DNA of 64,000 bases from Mucilaginibacter galii (GCF_014635825.1 NZ_BMDO01000015.1:1-64000); one strand, 5' to 3'; counted from the stretch's first letter, positions 15,881 through 25,240 are shown. Numbers and translations are program-made. The notes: generated from the letters alone by a model not told the origin.

Positions 15881-16672
15881 ATGGAAAACAACAAGTATGC
15901 GTTAATAACCGGTGCCTCAAGTGGTATTGGCTATGAACTGGCCAAACTATTTGCGGCCGATAAGTACAATTTGGTGCTGGTGTCGCGTAACCAGCAGGAA
16001 CTGGATAACCGTGCGGCCGAATTGAGGCAACATGGAGTTGAGGTAATTACCATTGCTAAAGACCTTTTTAACCGCCAGGAGGCTTTTGACCTTTATGATG
16101 AAGTGAAACGCCGCGGCCTGCACATAGATGTGCTGGTGAACGATGCCGGGCAGGGCTTGTATGGTGAGTTTAAAGACACCGATATTAACCGCGAGCTAAG
16201 CATCATCGACCTGAACATTGCATCGCTCGTGATATTGACCAAACAGTTTCTGCAAGATATGGTAGCCCGCAACGAAGGTAAGATTTTGCAACTTGCCTCT
16301 GTTGCCAGCAAGCTTCCAGGTCCATGGCAGTCGGTTTATCATGGTACCAAAGCCTTTGTACTCTCATTTACCGAAGCTATACGCGAAGAGCTGAAAGACA
16401 CCAACATCACTATTACTGCCCTGATGCCGGGTGCAACAGATACCGGCTTTTTTGATAAAGCAGGTATGCAAAACAGCAAGATTCTGGAAGATAAAAGCTC
16501 GTTGAGCAATCCGGCCGATGTAGCTAAAGATGGTTACGAAGCTTTGCAGGATGGTAAGGACAAAGTAATATCGGGCCTGAAAAATAAGGTGCAAATTGCA
16601 ATGACCAACCTAACGCCCGACAGCACCGTTGCTCACCTAATGAACGAGCAGCAAAAGCCTTCGGACAAGTAA
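15881..16672 (+). CDS. Short-chain dehydrogenase/reductase
   Basis: A 263-residue classical SDR. The cofactor motif is TGASSGIG (10-17), the structural NAG motif is NDAG (87-90), and the active site is Ser140 (QLASVAS) with Tyr153 and Lys157 in YHGTK. Arg36 in LVSRNQ, after the second beta strand, favours NADPH over NADH. It likely reduces a carbonyl or oxidises a hydroxyl; the substrate is not determined. It stands alone between the palindrome cluster and the glycan cluster and has its own terminator 20 nt after the stop. Confidence 0.88.
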   Translation: MENNKYALITGASSGIGYELAKLFAADKYNLVLVSRNQQELDNRAAELRQHGVEVITIAKDLFNRQEAFDLYDEVKRRGLHIDVLVNDAGQGLYGEFKDTDINRELSIIDLNIASLVILTKQFLQDMVARNEGKILQLASVASKLPGPWQSVYHGTKAFVLSFTEAIREELKDTNITITALMPGATDTGFFDKAGMQNSKILEDKSSLSNPADVAKDGYEALQDGKDKVISGLKNKVQIAMTNLTPDSTVAHLMNEQQKPSDK

Positions 16673-17006
16673 CTTAAATTTAACATTAAATATGCCTTTC
16701 GTTAATTAGTACGAAAGGCATTTTTGTAATATGAAACGTTTACTGAACAGTGATAGTCTACTACAATATACAATTCCTAAACAAGGCCTGAAATCTGCGT
16801 TTAAACATCTAAAATAGATGAAATATAATTGATTAGCTACTGTTAATCAGTTGAATAACCGCTTGTTTCTCATGTACGTGTTTGCGACTATCTGTGTTTA
16901 AAGTTTATTTAATTACTTATAAGTAACTATTTGTTATTAATAATATAGAAGTGGTGCCATTATTGTTGGTTGAAAATGCAACACTTTCAATTATTATTTA
17001 ACTTAC
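16673..17006. other. Intergenic region upstream of the glycan cluster
   Basis: About 330 bp. It contains the SDR terminator (16692-16725). The rest is very AT-rich and should carry the promoter of the glycosyltransferase operon; TATTGTTG near 16961 is a one-mismatch match to the -7 consensus. No ORF or RNA gene is evident. Confidence 0.45.
16692..16725 (+). terminator. Terminator after the SDR gene
   Basis: ATGCCTTTCGT (16692-16702) pairs perfectly with ACGAAAGGCAT (16711-16721), followed by TTTTG. Confidence 0.85.
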
Positions 17007-17969
17007 ATGAAAATCTTTACCTGGCATATACACGGCAGTTACCTCTTCTATTTATCGCAGGGAAACTATACCATTTATATACCAACCAAACCTGAGAAAA
17101 CAGAAGGCTACTACGGTCGGGGCGAAACATTTCCGTTTGGTAACAATGTAGTAGAAATACCTGCTGACGAGGTGAAAAACCATGAGTTTGATTGCATTCT
17201 TTATCAAACAAATCAAAACTACCTTAAAGACCAATACGAGATTCTTTCTGCCGAGCAACGCGAGTTGCCCAAGGTTTATATAGAGCACGATCCACCGCGT
17301 CAGCATCCAACCGATACCAAACATATTTTAGATACGCCCGATGTTACTTTAGTACATGTAACGCACTTTAACCGCTTAATGTGGGATAGCAATAACACGC
17401 CAACCCGAGTTATTGAACACGGTGTAACAACAGCACCGGTTGACTACACGGGCGAAATTCCGAAAGGCATTGTGGTGATTAATAACCTGCCTGCCCGTGG
17501 CCGCCTGTTAGGGCTTGATGTGTTTTTGGAAGCACGCCAGCATGTACCGCTCGATTTAGTGGGTATGGGCACCGGCAATTTAGGCTTAGGCGAGGTATTG
17601 CATCCGCAGTTGCCCGAGTTTCAGAGCCGTTATCGTTTCTTTTTTAACCCTATAAGGTACACCAGTTTGGGCTTAGCCGTTTGTGAAGCCATGATGATGG
17701 GGATACCCGTAGTTGGGTTAGCCACTACCGAACTTTCGGCCGTGATTGATAATGGCTACTCGGGCTTTATCCATACCGATATTAATTACCTCATTGATAA
17801 AATGAACCTGCTCATCAGTGATCCTGAACTTGCCCGCGAAATAGGGCAGAACGGTCGCAAGGTAGCTTTGGGCCGCTTCAACATACAGCGCTTTACTAAC
17901 GATTGGGAACAATTGTTTGCCGAAGTAACTGCCAAACATGCCAAAAAATTACCAGCCGCTTCTTTATAA
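17007..17969 (+). CDS. Glycosyltransferase, GT-B fold, GT4-like
   Basis: A 320-residue GT-B enzyme, shorter than a typical GT4 protein (~370-400), with a trimmed N-terminal acceptor domain. The C-terminal donor site has the E-x7-E-like pattern around LAVCEAMMMGIPVVG and a preceding tyrosine/serine-rich IRYTSLG. Unusual N-terminal motifs are TWHIHGSYLFYL and EHDPPRQHP. It probably transfers a sugar from a nucleotide donor to a glycan under construction. It leads the operon with the GT4, GmhB and GT9 genes that follow. Its 3' end reads past the nominal ORF start of the next gene, whose real ATG is at 17995, 26 nt downstream. Donor and acceptor are unknown. Confidence 0.78.
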   Translation: MKIFTWHIHGSYLFYLSQGNYTIYIPTKPEKTEGYYGRGETFPFGNNVVEIPADEVKNHEFDCILYQTNQNYLKDQYEILSAEQRELPKVYIEHDPPRQHPTDTKHILDTPDVTLVHVTHFNRLMWDSNNTPTRVIEHGVTTAPVDYTGEIPKGIVVINNLPARGRLLGLDVFLEARQHVPLDLVGMGTGNLGLGEVLHPQLPEFQSRYRFFFNPIRYTSLGLAVCEAMMMGIPVVGLATTELSAVIDNGYSGFIHTDINYLIDKMNLLISDPELAREIGQNGRKVALGRFNIQRFTNDWEQLFAEVTAKHAKKLPAASL

Positions 17970-17994
17970 TACCGCTTGTCTTCAACAACCTCCT

Positions 17995-19284
17995 ATGAAA
18001 CACCAACATAAAAGAATAGCATTTATAAGCGAGCATGCCTCACCAATGGCCAGCCTTGGCGGGGTAGACACCGGTGGTCAGAATGTTTACGTAGCACAAC
18101 TGGCTAAACACCTGGCGGCACAAGGCTATTTGGTAGACGTATTTACCCGCCGCGAAAGTGCCGAAATAGCCGAAGTGGTTGACTGGGCGCCGGGCGTGAG
18201 GGTAATACATGTTACCGCCGGACCAGCAGAGGTCATTATTAAAGAAAATATACTGCAGTATATGGATGATTTTAAAGACAATATGATTGCCTTTATCATA
18301 AACAAACAACTGCATTATGCGCTTACTCATGCCAATTTCTTTATGTCGGCACAGGTGGCTATGGGGGTTAAAAAAGAACTGGATATTCCTTTCGTGGTAA
18401 CCTTCCATGCGCTGGGCCACGTACGTCGTATTCATCAGGCCGAAAAGGACAAGTTTCCTGAACAAAGACTGACCATTGAAGAACAGGCTGTGCAGGAAGC
18501 AGATCATATTATAGCCGAATGCCCGCAGGATAAAGAAGACCTCATACAATATTATAATGCGCCGGTGGAGAAAATTAGCATCATTCCATGTGGTTTTAGT
18601 GCAACGGAGTTTTATCCTATTGATAAAGAAGTAGCCCGTAAAATTGCAGGCTTACCGCAAAAGGAACATATTATACTGCAATTGGGCCGCATGGTTCCGC
18701 GTAAAGGCGTTGATAATGTGATCAGGGCATTGGGTAAATTAAAAGGTACCAAAAAGCCGGTAAAGCTGGTTGTAGTAGGCGGCGAATGCGAAGAACTGGT
18801 GGAGGAAACTTGCCCCGAATATGCACGCTTGATGAATATAGCCCGTGAGTATAATATTGATGCGTCTGTAATTTTTACCGGTCGTAAAAATCGCGATCAG
18901 TTGAAGTTTTACTATAACGCCGCCGATGTTTTCATTACCACACCTTGGTACGAACCCTTTGGCATAACCCCACTGGAGGCTATGGCCTGCGGTACACCGG
19001 TAATAGGTTCTAATGTGGGAGGTATTAAATACAGCGTAGCCGATGGCGAAACCGGTTTACTGGTACCTGCCGAAGACCCAGAAGCTTTAGCCGAAAAGAT
19101 AACCCAGTTGGTTAATAATGAAGATATACTATACGGCATGAGCAGGAATGCCATTAAAAGAGTAAACACGTTCTTTACCTGGGCACATGTAGCAGGGCAG
19201 GTAGAAGATTTGTATAAAAAATTGATGCCTGTTGCTAAACAACGCAATGTATTACTGGGCATAGATAAAAGCGTAGCTGCGTAA
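17995..19284 (+). CDS. Glycosyltransferase family 4, sucrose-phosphate-synthase/MshA-like
   Basis: A 429-residue GT-B retaining glycosyltransferase. The N-terminal glycine-rich nucleotide-sugar loop reads GGVDTGGQNVYV and is typical of sucrose-phosphate-synthase-like and MshA-like GT4 enzymes. A conserved FHALGH follows, and the donor-site Glu pair lies in PFGITPLEAMACGTPVI. The frame extends 19 codons further up, but that part overlaps the previous gene and is not conserved-looking, so the ATG at 17995 is chosen. It ends TAATG-overlapped with the GmhB-like gene. Likely UDP- or GDP/ADP-sugar dependent; the acceptor is unknown. Confidence 0.85.
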   Translation: MKHQHKRIAFISEHASPMASLGGVDTGGQNVYVAQLAKHLAAQGYLVDVFTRRESAEIAEVVDWAPGVRVIHVTAGPAEVIIKENILQYMDDFKDNMIAFIINKQLHYALTHANFFMSAQVAMGVKKELDIPFVVTFHALGHVRRIHQAEKDKFPEQRLTIEEQAVQEADHIIAECPQDKEDLIQYYNAPVEKISIIPCGFSATEFYPIDKEVARKIAGLPQKEHIILQLGRMVPRKGVDNVIRALGKLKGTKKPVKLVVVGGECEELVEETCPEYARLMNIAREYNIDASVIFTGRKNRDQLKFYYNAADVFITTPWYEPFGITPLEAMACGTPVIGSNVGGIKYSVADGETGLLVPAEDPEALAEKITQLVNNEDILYGMSRNAIKRVNTFFTWAHVAGQVEDLYKKLMPVAKQRNVLLGIDKSVAA

Positions 19285-19847
19285 TGGCTAAAGCAATTTT
19301 TTTAGACAAGGACGGCACGCTGATACCGGATATACCGTACAATGTAAATCCCGACCTGATAACCCTGCAAGCCGATGCCATACAAGGCTTGCAACGGCTG
19401 AAAGATGAAGGATTTCTGTTTATCATCATATCAAACCAGGCGGGGGTAGCTCGCGGTATTTTTAGCGAAGATGCCTTGCCTGCGGTTGAACAACGTCTTT
19501 CTGAATTAATGTCTGCTCATGGTATCCAATTGAGCGGCTTTTATTATTGCCCACATTACCGGGAAGGTAGCGTTGCAGCCTATACGCAAGACTGCGATTG
19601 CAGAAAGCCTAAGCCCGGCATGATACTCAAAGCTGCACAGGAACATGAAATTGATCTTTCACAATCATGGATGATAGGCGATATTTTAAATGATGTGGAA
19701 GCGGGTAACCGCGCGGGCTGTAGAACGGTACTCATAAATAATGGTAACGAAACAGAATGGGTAGCGGGGCCAATGCGTTCGCCCACCTACACTTGCAGCA
19801 GCATTAACCAGGCGGCCAAAGATATTTTAAACCCGCAAATGGCATGA
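19284..19847 (+). CDS. gmhB: D-glycero-D-manno-heptose 1,7-bisphosphate phosphatase-like HAD enzyme
   Basis: A 187-residue HAD-IIIA phosphatase. The nucleophile/acid pair is Asp8 and Asp10 in FLDKDGTL, Ser50-Asn51 lies in IISNQAG, and the zinc-binding insert of the GmhB/histidinol-phosphatase family is complete: Cys89, His91, Cys104 and Cys106. The later acidic motif is IGDILNDVEAG. GmhB removes the C7 phosphate during ADP-heptose synthesis, which agrees with the two GT9 heptosyltransferase-like genes next door. It overlaps both neighbours by 1 and 4 nt, so it is part of one transcript. No hldE/gmhA homologue is in the window, so the rest of the heptose route must be elsewhere. Confidence 0.85.
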   Translation: MAKAIFLDKDGTLIPDIPYNVNPDLITLQADAIQGLQRLKDEGFLFIIISNQAGVARGIFSEDALPAVEQRLSELMSAHGIQLSGFYYCPHYREGSVAAYTQDCDCRKPKPGMILKAAQEHEIDLSQSWMIGDILNDVEAGNRAGCRTVLINNGNETEWVAGPMRSPTYTCSSINQAAKDILNPQMA

Positions 19848-20977
19848 GCTGGCAAGGCTGCAAAAATATTCTCTGCATCCGTCCCGATAACATGGGCGAC
19901 CTTATTATGACCGGTCCGGCCATACGCGCGCTTAAAGAAAGTTTTGGGGCCAAGATAACCGTACTCACTTCATCTATGTCGGCCGGTGTAGTTAAGCATA
20001 TGCCCGAAATTGATGAGGTTATCATATTTAATTTGCCTTGGGTAAAGACAGCAGAGACGCCGGATGTAACTGTTTTTAGCGAAGTAGTGGCTCAGTTGAA
20101 AGAGCGAAACTTTGATGCAGCCGTAGTATTTACCGTTTATAGTCAAAATCCTTTACCCACGGCTATGCTGGCCTACCTGGCAGGCATTCCCCGCATACTG
20201 GCTTACTGCCGCGAAAATCCGTACCAGTTAATTACCGACTGGGTGCCCGATAAGGAGCCTTACAAGTTCATCAAACACCAGGTACGCCGCGACTTGGATT
20301 TAGTGGCAACGGTGGGAGCAACCACCACTAACGAAAATTTAACGTTAACGGTTGATGATGATCTGTGGCCTTCAATTACGCAGCAATTATCAAATAAGGG
20401 ATTAGATACGAATAAACCCTGGATCATTCTCCATGCCGGTGTAAGCGAGACGAAACGCGAATACCCTGCCGAGTGCTGGATAGTCGCCGCTAAAAGATTG
20501 ATAAGGGAATACGGCTTGCAAATACTGCTCACCGGTTCCGAATCAGAAAAGCATTTGACCGAGGAGTTGCAGGTGCAAATAGGAGAGGGTAGTTTTTCGG
20601 CAGGAGGGACTTTTAAACTCAATGAATTTATATGCCTCGTTAAATATGCGCCGCTTTTATTATCGGTAAATACAGGCACTATTCATATTGCCGCTGCAGT
20701 GGGCACGCCAACGGTGGTGCTATACGGCCAAACAAACCCACAACATACGCCCTGGAAAGTACCGCATACAATATTGGAGTTTCCGGTACCTGTAGATATG
20801 CATAGTAGGAATGAAGTTATTGCCTACGTTAACCAAACCGTGTATGCCCAACCCTCAAGCATCCCCAAAGCTGCTGATGTGGTTAATGCCGTAATTGACC
20901 TGCTTAAGCGATCGTCGCCAGCAGGTCAACCGTTTGCGCATACACCAGTCCAAAGTCAGGTGTTTCCAGCCAGTTAA
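19844..20977 (+). CDS. Glycosyltransferase family 9 (heptosyltransferase-like)
   Basis: A 377-residue GT-B enzyme of the ADP-heptose:LPS heptosyltransferase family. It starts with the family pattern ILCIRPDNMGDLIMTGPAIR and has the donor-binding segment VNTGTIHIAAAVGTPTVVLYG in its C-terminal half. It should transfer a heptose or similar ADP-sugar onto a glycan. The start overlaps gmhB (ATGA). Its last ~24 codons run antisense through the end of the convergent GT9 gene (overlap 20904-20977), so the two coding regions share 74 bp. The pairing with gmhB supports heptose as donor, by inference. Confidence 0.85.
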   Translation: MSWQGCKNILCIRPDNMGDLIMTGPAIRALKESFGAKITVLTSSMSAGVVKHMPEIDEVIIFNLPWVKTAETPDVTVFSEVVAQLKERNFDAAVVFTVYSQNPLPTAMLAYLAGIPRILAYCRENPYQLITDWVPDKEPYKFIKHQVRRDLDLVATVGATTTNENLTLTVDDDLWPSITQQLSNKGLDTNKPWIILHAGVSETKREYPAECWIVAAKRLIREYGLQILLTGSESEKHLTEELQVQIGEGSFSAGGTFKLNEFICLVKYAPLLLSVNTGTIHIAAAVGTPTVVLYGQTNPQHTPWKVPHTILEFPVPVDMHSRNEVIAYVNQTVYAQPSSIPKAADVVNAVIDLLKRSSPAGQPFAHTPVQSQVFPAS

Positions 20978-21896
20978 TGGTGCGGTGCGTTTGCTTATCC
21001 AGAGGCCCCCAGCGCTCAGGCTCCCCATCCATGCTTAACACGATGCTCGGCGTCTTAAACGCTGATGCAATGTGTGACACCCCCGTGCAATTAGAGATCA
21101 GCATAGCTGAGTTTTTGATCAACAGTGCTACGGCTCCCACGCTGGTTAGTCCGGCTGTGTTAATGGGTTTATGGCACATGTGGTTTATCACTTCGTTTAT
21201 GATGCCAGCTTCCTCTTTGGTGCCGGTAAGTACCACCTGGTAGCCGTGATCGGCACAGTAGTCGGCTAAGGCAGCAAAATGCTCCACCGGCCATTGTCGC
21301 CAGCTTCCGCGCGAACCGGGGTGCACGCATACATATTTCTTAGGCTCAATACCAAGGTGCAATGAAGTTAGCTTCTCTTCATCATTAGGCAACAAGGGGA
21401 ACTCGAAATCGGTACCTTGCGATGGAATACCCAAGAACTCCATCAACGCAATGTGGCGCTCAATTTCATGACCATGGTCAGGGTAGGGCATGAACAGACC
21501 GTTATCGGGTGCATAATGACCTTCAATTGAATACCCCGCCGTGTGCTTTGCAGCAAACAGTTCCATCATCGGGTTAATAATAGAACCATTGCCCTGCATT
21601 TGTATAGCTAAGTCAAATTTTTCTCCCTGTATAGCGGTGAGCATTTGGGTGAAAGCCGCAGGCTCAAAAGGCTGTTCAGGCAAGCCGGGGTAGCCTGCAA
21701 AGCTGACAAAGCCATCGAATAAGTGACTAAAACGTTCGGTGAACGACTTTGCCCAAGGCAGGCCAATCAGCATGATCTGCGCCTCCGGGTAAGCATGGCG
21801 CAAAGCCCGTATGCCGGGGATAGCGCACAGCATATCGCCCAGTTGCAGGGCACGAAAAGTTACGATCTTCTTGATTTCGGCAGGTAAAAGTTTCAT
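20904..21896 (-). CDS. Glycosyltransferase family 9 (heptosyltransferase-like)
   Basis: A 330-residue GT9 enzyme with the N-terminal family motif ALQLGDMLCAIPGIRALR and the C-terminal donor site NCTGVSHIASAFKTPSIVL. VHPGSRGSWRQWP gives the conserved phosphate-contacting loop of heptosyltransferases. It is the last gene of the leftward carbamoyltransferase-GT2-GT9 operon, whose GT2 gene ends directly at 21897. Its 3' end overlaps the rightward GT9 gene by 74 bp. Both GT9 proteins are distinct, not duplicates. Confidence 0.85.
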   Translation of the reverse strand: MKLLPAEIKKIVTFRALQLGDMLCAIPGIRALRHAYPEAQIMLIGLPWAKSFTERFSHLFDGFVSFAGYPGLPEQPFEPAAFTQMLTAIQGEKFDLAIQMQGNGSIINPMMELFAAKHTAGYSIEGHYAPDNGLFMPYPDHGHEIERHIALMEFLGIPSQGTDFEFPLLPNDEEKLTSLHLGIEPKKYVCVHPGSRGSWRQWPVEHFAALADYCADHGYQVVLTGTKEEAGIINEVINHMCHKPINTAGLTSVGAVALLIKNSAMLISNCTGVSHIASAFKTPSIVLSMDGEPERWGPLDKQTHRTINWLETPDFGLVYAQTVDLLATIA

Positions 21897-22862
21897 TTAA
21901 ATGTACAGGACTTTATATTTTGCAGCGCCATACCACTGCCAGTAAACAGATATGAATGGAATTATTACCGAGGTAACCATCATTTCGGCAATATGGTTTG
22001 CCGTGAGGCGGGTATTGCGCAAGCGTTTAAACGTAAAGTAAAAGGTAAGGGCAAGCCAGGTAATTAGCCCTGCTAAACCCACGCCTGTGTTAGCACTCAC
22101 AAAGCCGATCAACATAATTACAAAAACCAATATAATGGCATAGTACAGTATAGGCGGGCTCGACTGTATCTTCTTTCGGTACAGTTTTGGGTACTTTTTA
22201 TAGAGCAGCGCATCATACATTGTTTTTTTCTGCTCTTTAATGCTTACGCCCCAAACTGCCTCACGTACCGGATGGGTAACAATGGCTGTCTTTATCTTCT
22301 TGATGGGTATGGCGTTGTTCATTAGCTTAAAGTGCAGGTCGCTATCCTCGCGCCAGGCCATGCTAAAACGCTCGTCGAAACCACCTGCTTTAATGAGCGC
22401 ACTTTTTGTACAGGCACAATTAGCCGTAATAAAATCGGCCGTTTGTAGATGCGATATATTTAGCTCATAATCGGTTGGTTCTTCGCTAATGGGTACTATG
22501 ACCTTACCTGTTACAGCCACATCCTCGTTGGTATGGCAATGCTTGGCAATCTCGCTCAGCCAGTGACTGTCGGGTATGCAATCGTCATCCGTAAAAGCTA
22601 TAATTTGTCCTGCGGCGTTTTGCCAGCCATGGTTGCGGGCGGCAGCCGGGCCTCGTTTTTGAGGCAGCGGCATAAACTTGAGTACAGGCAAGTCATAGCC
22701 CGCCCAGTTGTTGAGCATAGTTTGCGTGTCGGCATCGGGGCCATCGCTAACCACAATAATTTCAAACTGGTTTTTATCGAACCGTTGCGCCAACAAAGCT
22801 TTGATGCAACGGTTCAGCAATTGCGGACGACGATAGGTTGGGACAACTACAGTGATCAGCAT
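21897..22862 (-). CDS. Glycosyltransferase family 2 with C-terminal membrane segments
   Basis: A 321-residue GT-A inverting glycosyltransferase. Motifs are VVVPTYRRPQLL at the start, IIVVSDGPD, and the metal-binding DxD-like triplet in AFTDDDCIPD; the catalytic-base region is FSMAWREDSDL. Two hydrophobic helices (about 245-290) near the C-terminus should anchor it to the inner membrane. It overlaps the carbamoyltransferase gene by 7 nt and is followed immediately by the GT9 gene, so the three are co-transcribed leftwards. Confidence 0.85.
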   Translation of the reverse strand: MLITVVVPTYRRPQLLNRCIKALLAQRFDKNQFEIIVVSDGPDADTQTMLNNWAGYDLPVLKFMPLPQKRGPAAARNHGWQNAAGQIIAFTDDDCIPDSHWLSEIAKHCHTNEDVAVTGKVIVPISEEPTDYELNISHLQTADFITANCACTKSALIKAGGFDERFSMAWREDSDLHFKLMNNAIPIKKIKTAIVTHPVREAVWGVSIKEQKKTMYDALLYKKYPKLYRKKIQSSPPILYYAIILVFVIMLIGFVSANTGVGLAGLITWLALTFYFTFKRLRNTRLTANHIAEMMVTSVIIPFISVYWQWYGAAKYKVLYI

Positions 22863-24583
22863 TTTTCTTTTTCAATCACAAACGATCCAATAATCAGCGC
22901 ATCAAACGGCGATGTCCAAAAACATTCCACGGCATCGCGAGGGGTGCATACAATTGGTTTACTCAAGGTGTTAAACGATGTGTTTACCAATACCGGCACA
23001 CCTGTTTTACGCTGAAATGCTTTTAACAGGTCGTAATAATTTTTATGCTGGCGCTGATTTATAGTTTGTATACGGGCGGTACCATCCGTGTGCCTTACGG
23101 CAGGAATTTGGTCAGCTTTTTCAGGCTTTACATCATAAACGAATAGCATGAAAGGGGAGTAATCTGCACCCTCAAACCAGTTGCCGGCTTCTTCTTCCAA
23201 CACAACCGGCGCTACCGGGCGAAAATCTTCCCTGTCCTTAACCTCGTTCAAACGAGCCTGCATATCGGGACTAATCGGCGAGGCCAAAATAGAACGGCTG
23301 CCCAATGCCCGCGGACCAAATTCCATGCGGCCCTGGTACCAGCCTATGATCTTGTTTTGCGCCAGTATATCGGCCGTTTCTTCGGCTATGTTTTCCAGTT
23401 TGCGGTAAGGTACCTTCCACAGTTTTAAAGATTTTTCAATCTCTTCGTCAGTGTATTCCGGCCCCCAATAGCAGTGGTCCATTACAAAGGTACGGTCGTT
23501 GTTCTTGCGTTCCTGGGCATCAACAAACAGGGCAGCACCTAAAGCGGTACCATCATCGCCCGATGCCGGTTGTACCCAAATGTTTTTGAAAGCACCCCTA
23601 TCTCGCAAGCGGGCATTGGCCACGCAGTTTAGTGCCACACCACCGGCCAGACACAGATTTTCTTCCTTCGTTTCTTTTTGCAGCCAGCCGGTCAGTTCCA
23701 GCATGCTTTCTTCTATCACATATTGTAACGAGTGCGCTATATTGAACTGGTGTGCTGTAAACTCTTCGTGGCGCAGGCGTTTAGGGCCAAATCGTTCGGT
23801 TAAGTTTTGGTTGTTAATGGTGTACTGGCCATTGCCATCTATTTGTACTATCTCCCAAAAGTCTTTCACAAACTCGGGTTTGCCGTAAGATGCCAGCGCC
23901 ATTACCTTGTATTCATCAGATGAATGCAGGAAACCTAAGTGTGTGGTTACATCTTCGTACAACAAGCCCAAAGAGTGCGGCATATTTACCTGGCCAATGC
24001 GGTTAAGTTGTTGTCCGCTGCCTACGTTATAGGTGGTGGTAGCTAGTTCACCGCGGCCATCAACTGTCATTACTGCTGCCGTTTGGTACGGAGAGCAGTT
24101 GAAGGCGCTGGCCGCATGCGATATGTGGTGTTCTATAAAATGCCATTTTTCGCGGCTTATGTTGCAGCCCACAAAGCGTTTTTGAAGGTGGTGTGGGTAG
24201 CCGTCGCGCAGTTGGCCCGGGGCGTTAATAATAGATGACAGGAACAGTGGGTCCCAAACTTCGCGGTACTCTTCCATCAACGGACTTGGTCCTTCTTCAA
24301 AAGGAATCTCGATGGTAGGTTTACCACGGTGCTGCTCACCCACTAACAAGTAGGGGTCAAAAGAGTAAGCAATATGGTCTACATCGTTTATATGGATACC
24401 GGCAATGCGCAGGCAGTAGTCTATGGCATGAAAAGGCAGTTCCCAGGTAGAGAAGGGTACCGGGCGTTTGCCATGTTTGAAATGAGTAAAACGTTCTTCT
24501 TCAGTAGCGGCCAGTAGTACGCCGTCTTTAATAATACAAGCTGCCGAGTCATGAAATACGGCATTGATTCCTAAAGTATACAT
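22856..24583 (-). CDS. NodU/CmcH-family O-carbamoyltransferase
   Basis: A 575-residue carbamoyltransferase that transfers carbamoyl from carbamoyl phosphate, via carbamoyl-adenylate, to a sugar hydroxyl. The N-terminal Kae1-like domain has GINAVFHDSAACI (5-17), EHHISHAASA (151-160, the metal-binding His pair) and VDGRGE (174-179), followed by CLAGGVALNC. The C-terminal YrdC-like domain contains GWYQGRMEFGPRALGSRS and VNTSFN. It is the first gene of the leftward operon with GT2 and GT9 partners, so its acceptor is probably a sugar of the glycan this cluster makes. The start codon at 24583 gives the conserved MYTLGIN beginning. Confidence 0.9.
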   Translation of the reverse strand: MYTLGINAVFHDSAACIIKDGVLLAATEEERFTHFKHGKRPVPFSTWELPFHAIDYCLRIAGIHINDVDHIAYSFDPYLLVGEQHRGKPTIEIPFEEGPSPLMEEYREVWDPLFLSSIINAPGQLRDGYPHHLQKRFVGCNISREKWHFIEHHISHAASAFNCSPYQTAAVMTVDGRGELATTTYNVGSGQQLNRIGQVNMPHSLGLLYEDVTTHLGFLHSSDEYKVMALASYGKPEFVKDFWEIVQIDGNGQYTINNQNLTERFGPKRLRHEEFTAHQFNIAHSLQYVIEESMLELTGWLQKETKEENLCLAGGVALNCVANARLRDRGAFKNIWVQPASGDDGTALGAALFVDAQERKNNDRTFVMDHCYWGPEYTDEEIEKSLKLWKVPYRKLENIAEETADILAQNKIIGWYQGRMEFGPRALGSRSILASPISPDMQARLNEVKDREDFRPVAPVVLEEEAGNWFEGADYSPFMLFVYDVKPEKADQIPAVRHTDGTARIQTINQRQHKNYYDLLKAFQRKTGVPVLVNTSFNTLSKPIVCTPRDAVECFWTSPFDALIIGSFVIEKEKC

Positions 24584-24809
24584 TAATTAATGAGTGTAAA
24601 AGGTTGATGTATGATGAGTAATTGATGACCGGTTAAAGACAATTTCTCATCTAAAAACATGGGTACAGTGTTATAGTTTTAAGAAATAAAAAAATTTAGA
24701 AGTTAAAGTAAAGAGATGTATATGACAAATTGGAGCAGGTATAATTAAAACCGCACGTTAAACTTTAATTAGAAAGTAAAGTCTATCTAAGCAAACAAAC
24801 GAAATTTTT

Positions 24810-25187
24810 ATGAAACGTATAATCATGATGATAGCCCTGGTGCTTGGTGTAACTGTGTTTGCCAATGCCCAAACTAAAGTACATAAGACTCCTGAGCAAA
24901 GAGCCACGCACCAGACCGTGAAATTGCAAAAGCAGTTGAAACTTACTGCAGACCAATCTGCTAAAGTAAAAGGCATTTTACTGGCCCGTGCTAACAAGGT
25001 AGATAGCCTGAAACAAATTGCTGCCAACGGTAATCGCAAAGCGATAAAGGGACAACGCAAAACCATTATACAAAATACCGACCAACAATTGAAATCGGTA
25101 TTAAATGCTACCCAGCAAAAAAGCTACGAGGCATTCAAGGCTTCACACAAGGGAAAAGCTGGTAAGAAAGCGGCTGAGAAAGTATAA
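24810..25187 (+). CDS. Small secreted helical protein, Spy/CpxP-like
   Basis: A 125-residue protein with a clear signal peptide (MKRIIMMIALVLGVTVFANA, cut after ANA). The mature part is all-helical and very rich in Lys and Gln. Repeated KLQKQLKLTADQSAKVKGI-type helices followed by an LNATQQKSYEAF helix resemble the LTxxQ-containing periplasmic chaperones Spy and CpxP, though here LTADQ replaces LTxxQ proper. It may protect envelope proteins or act as a stress sensor; the function is inferred. It stands alone, with a strong terminator 53 nt downstream. Confidence 0.7.
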   Translation: MKRIIMMIALVLGVTVFANAQTKVHKTPEQRATHQTVKLQKQLKLTADQSAKVKGILLARANKVDSLKQIAANGNRKAIKGQRKTIIQNTDQQLKSVLNATQQKSYEAFKASHKGKAGKKAAEKV

Positions 25188-25211
25188 GTTACGGTTTAAA
25201 TATTGATACCG

Positions 25212-25240
25212 TTATTGCGAGGTACGAAACAACGGTGTAG
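25212..25240. repeat. Partial REP-like repeat arm
   Basis: TTATTGCGAGGTACGAAAC resembles one arm of the GTCATTGCGAGG family. The other arm is missing, so this is a degenerate half copy. Confidence 0.4.
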
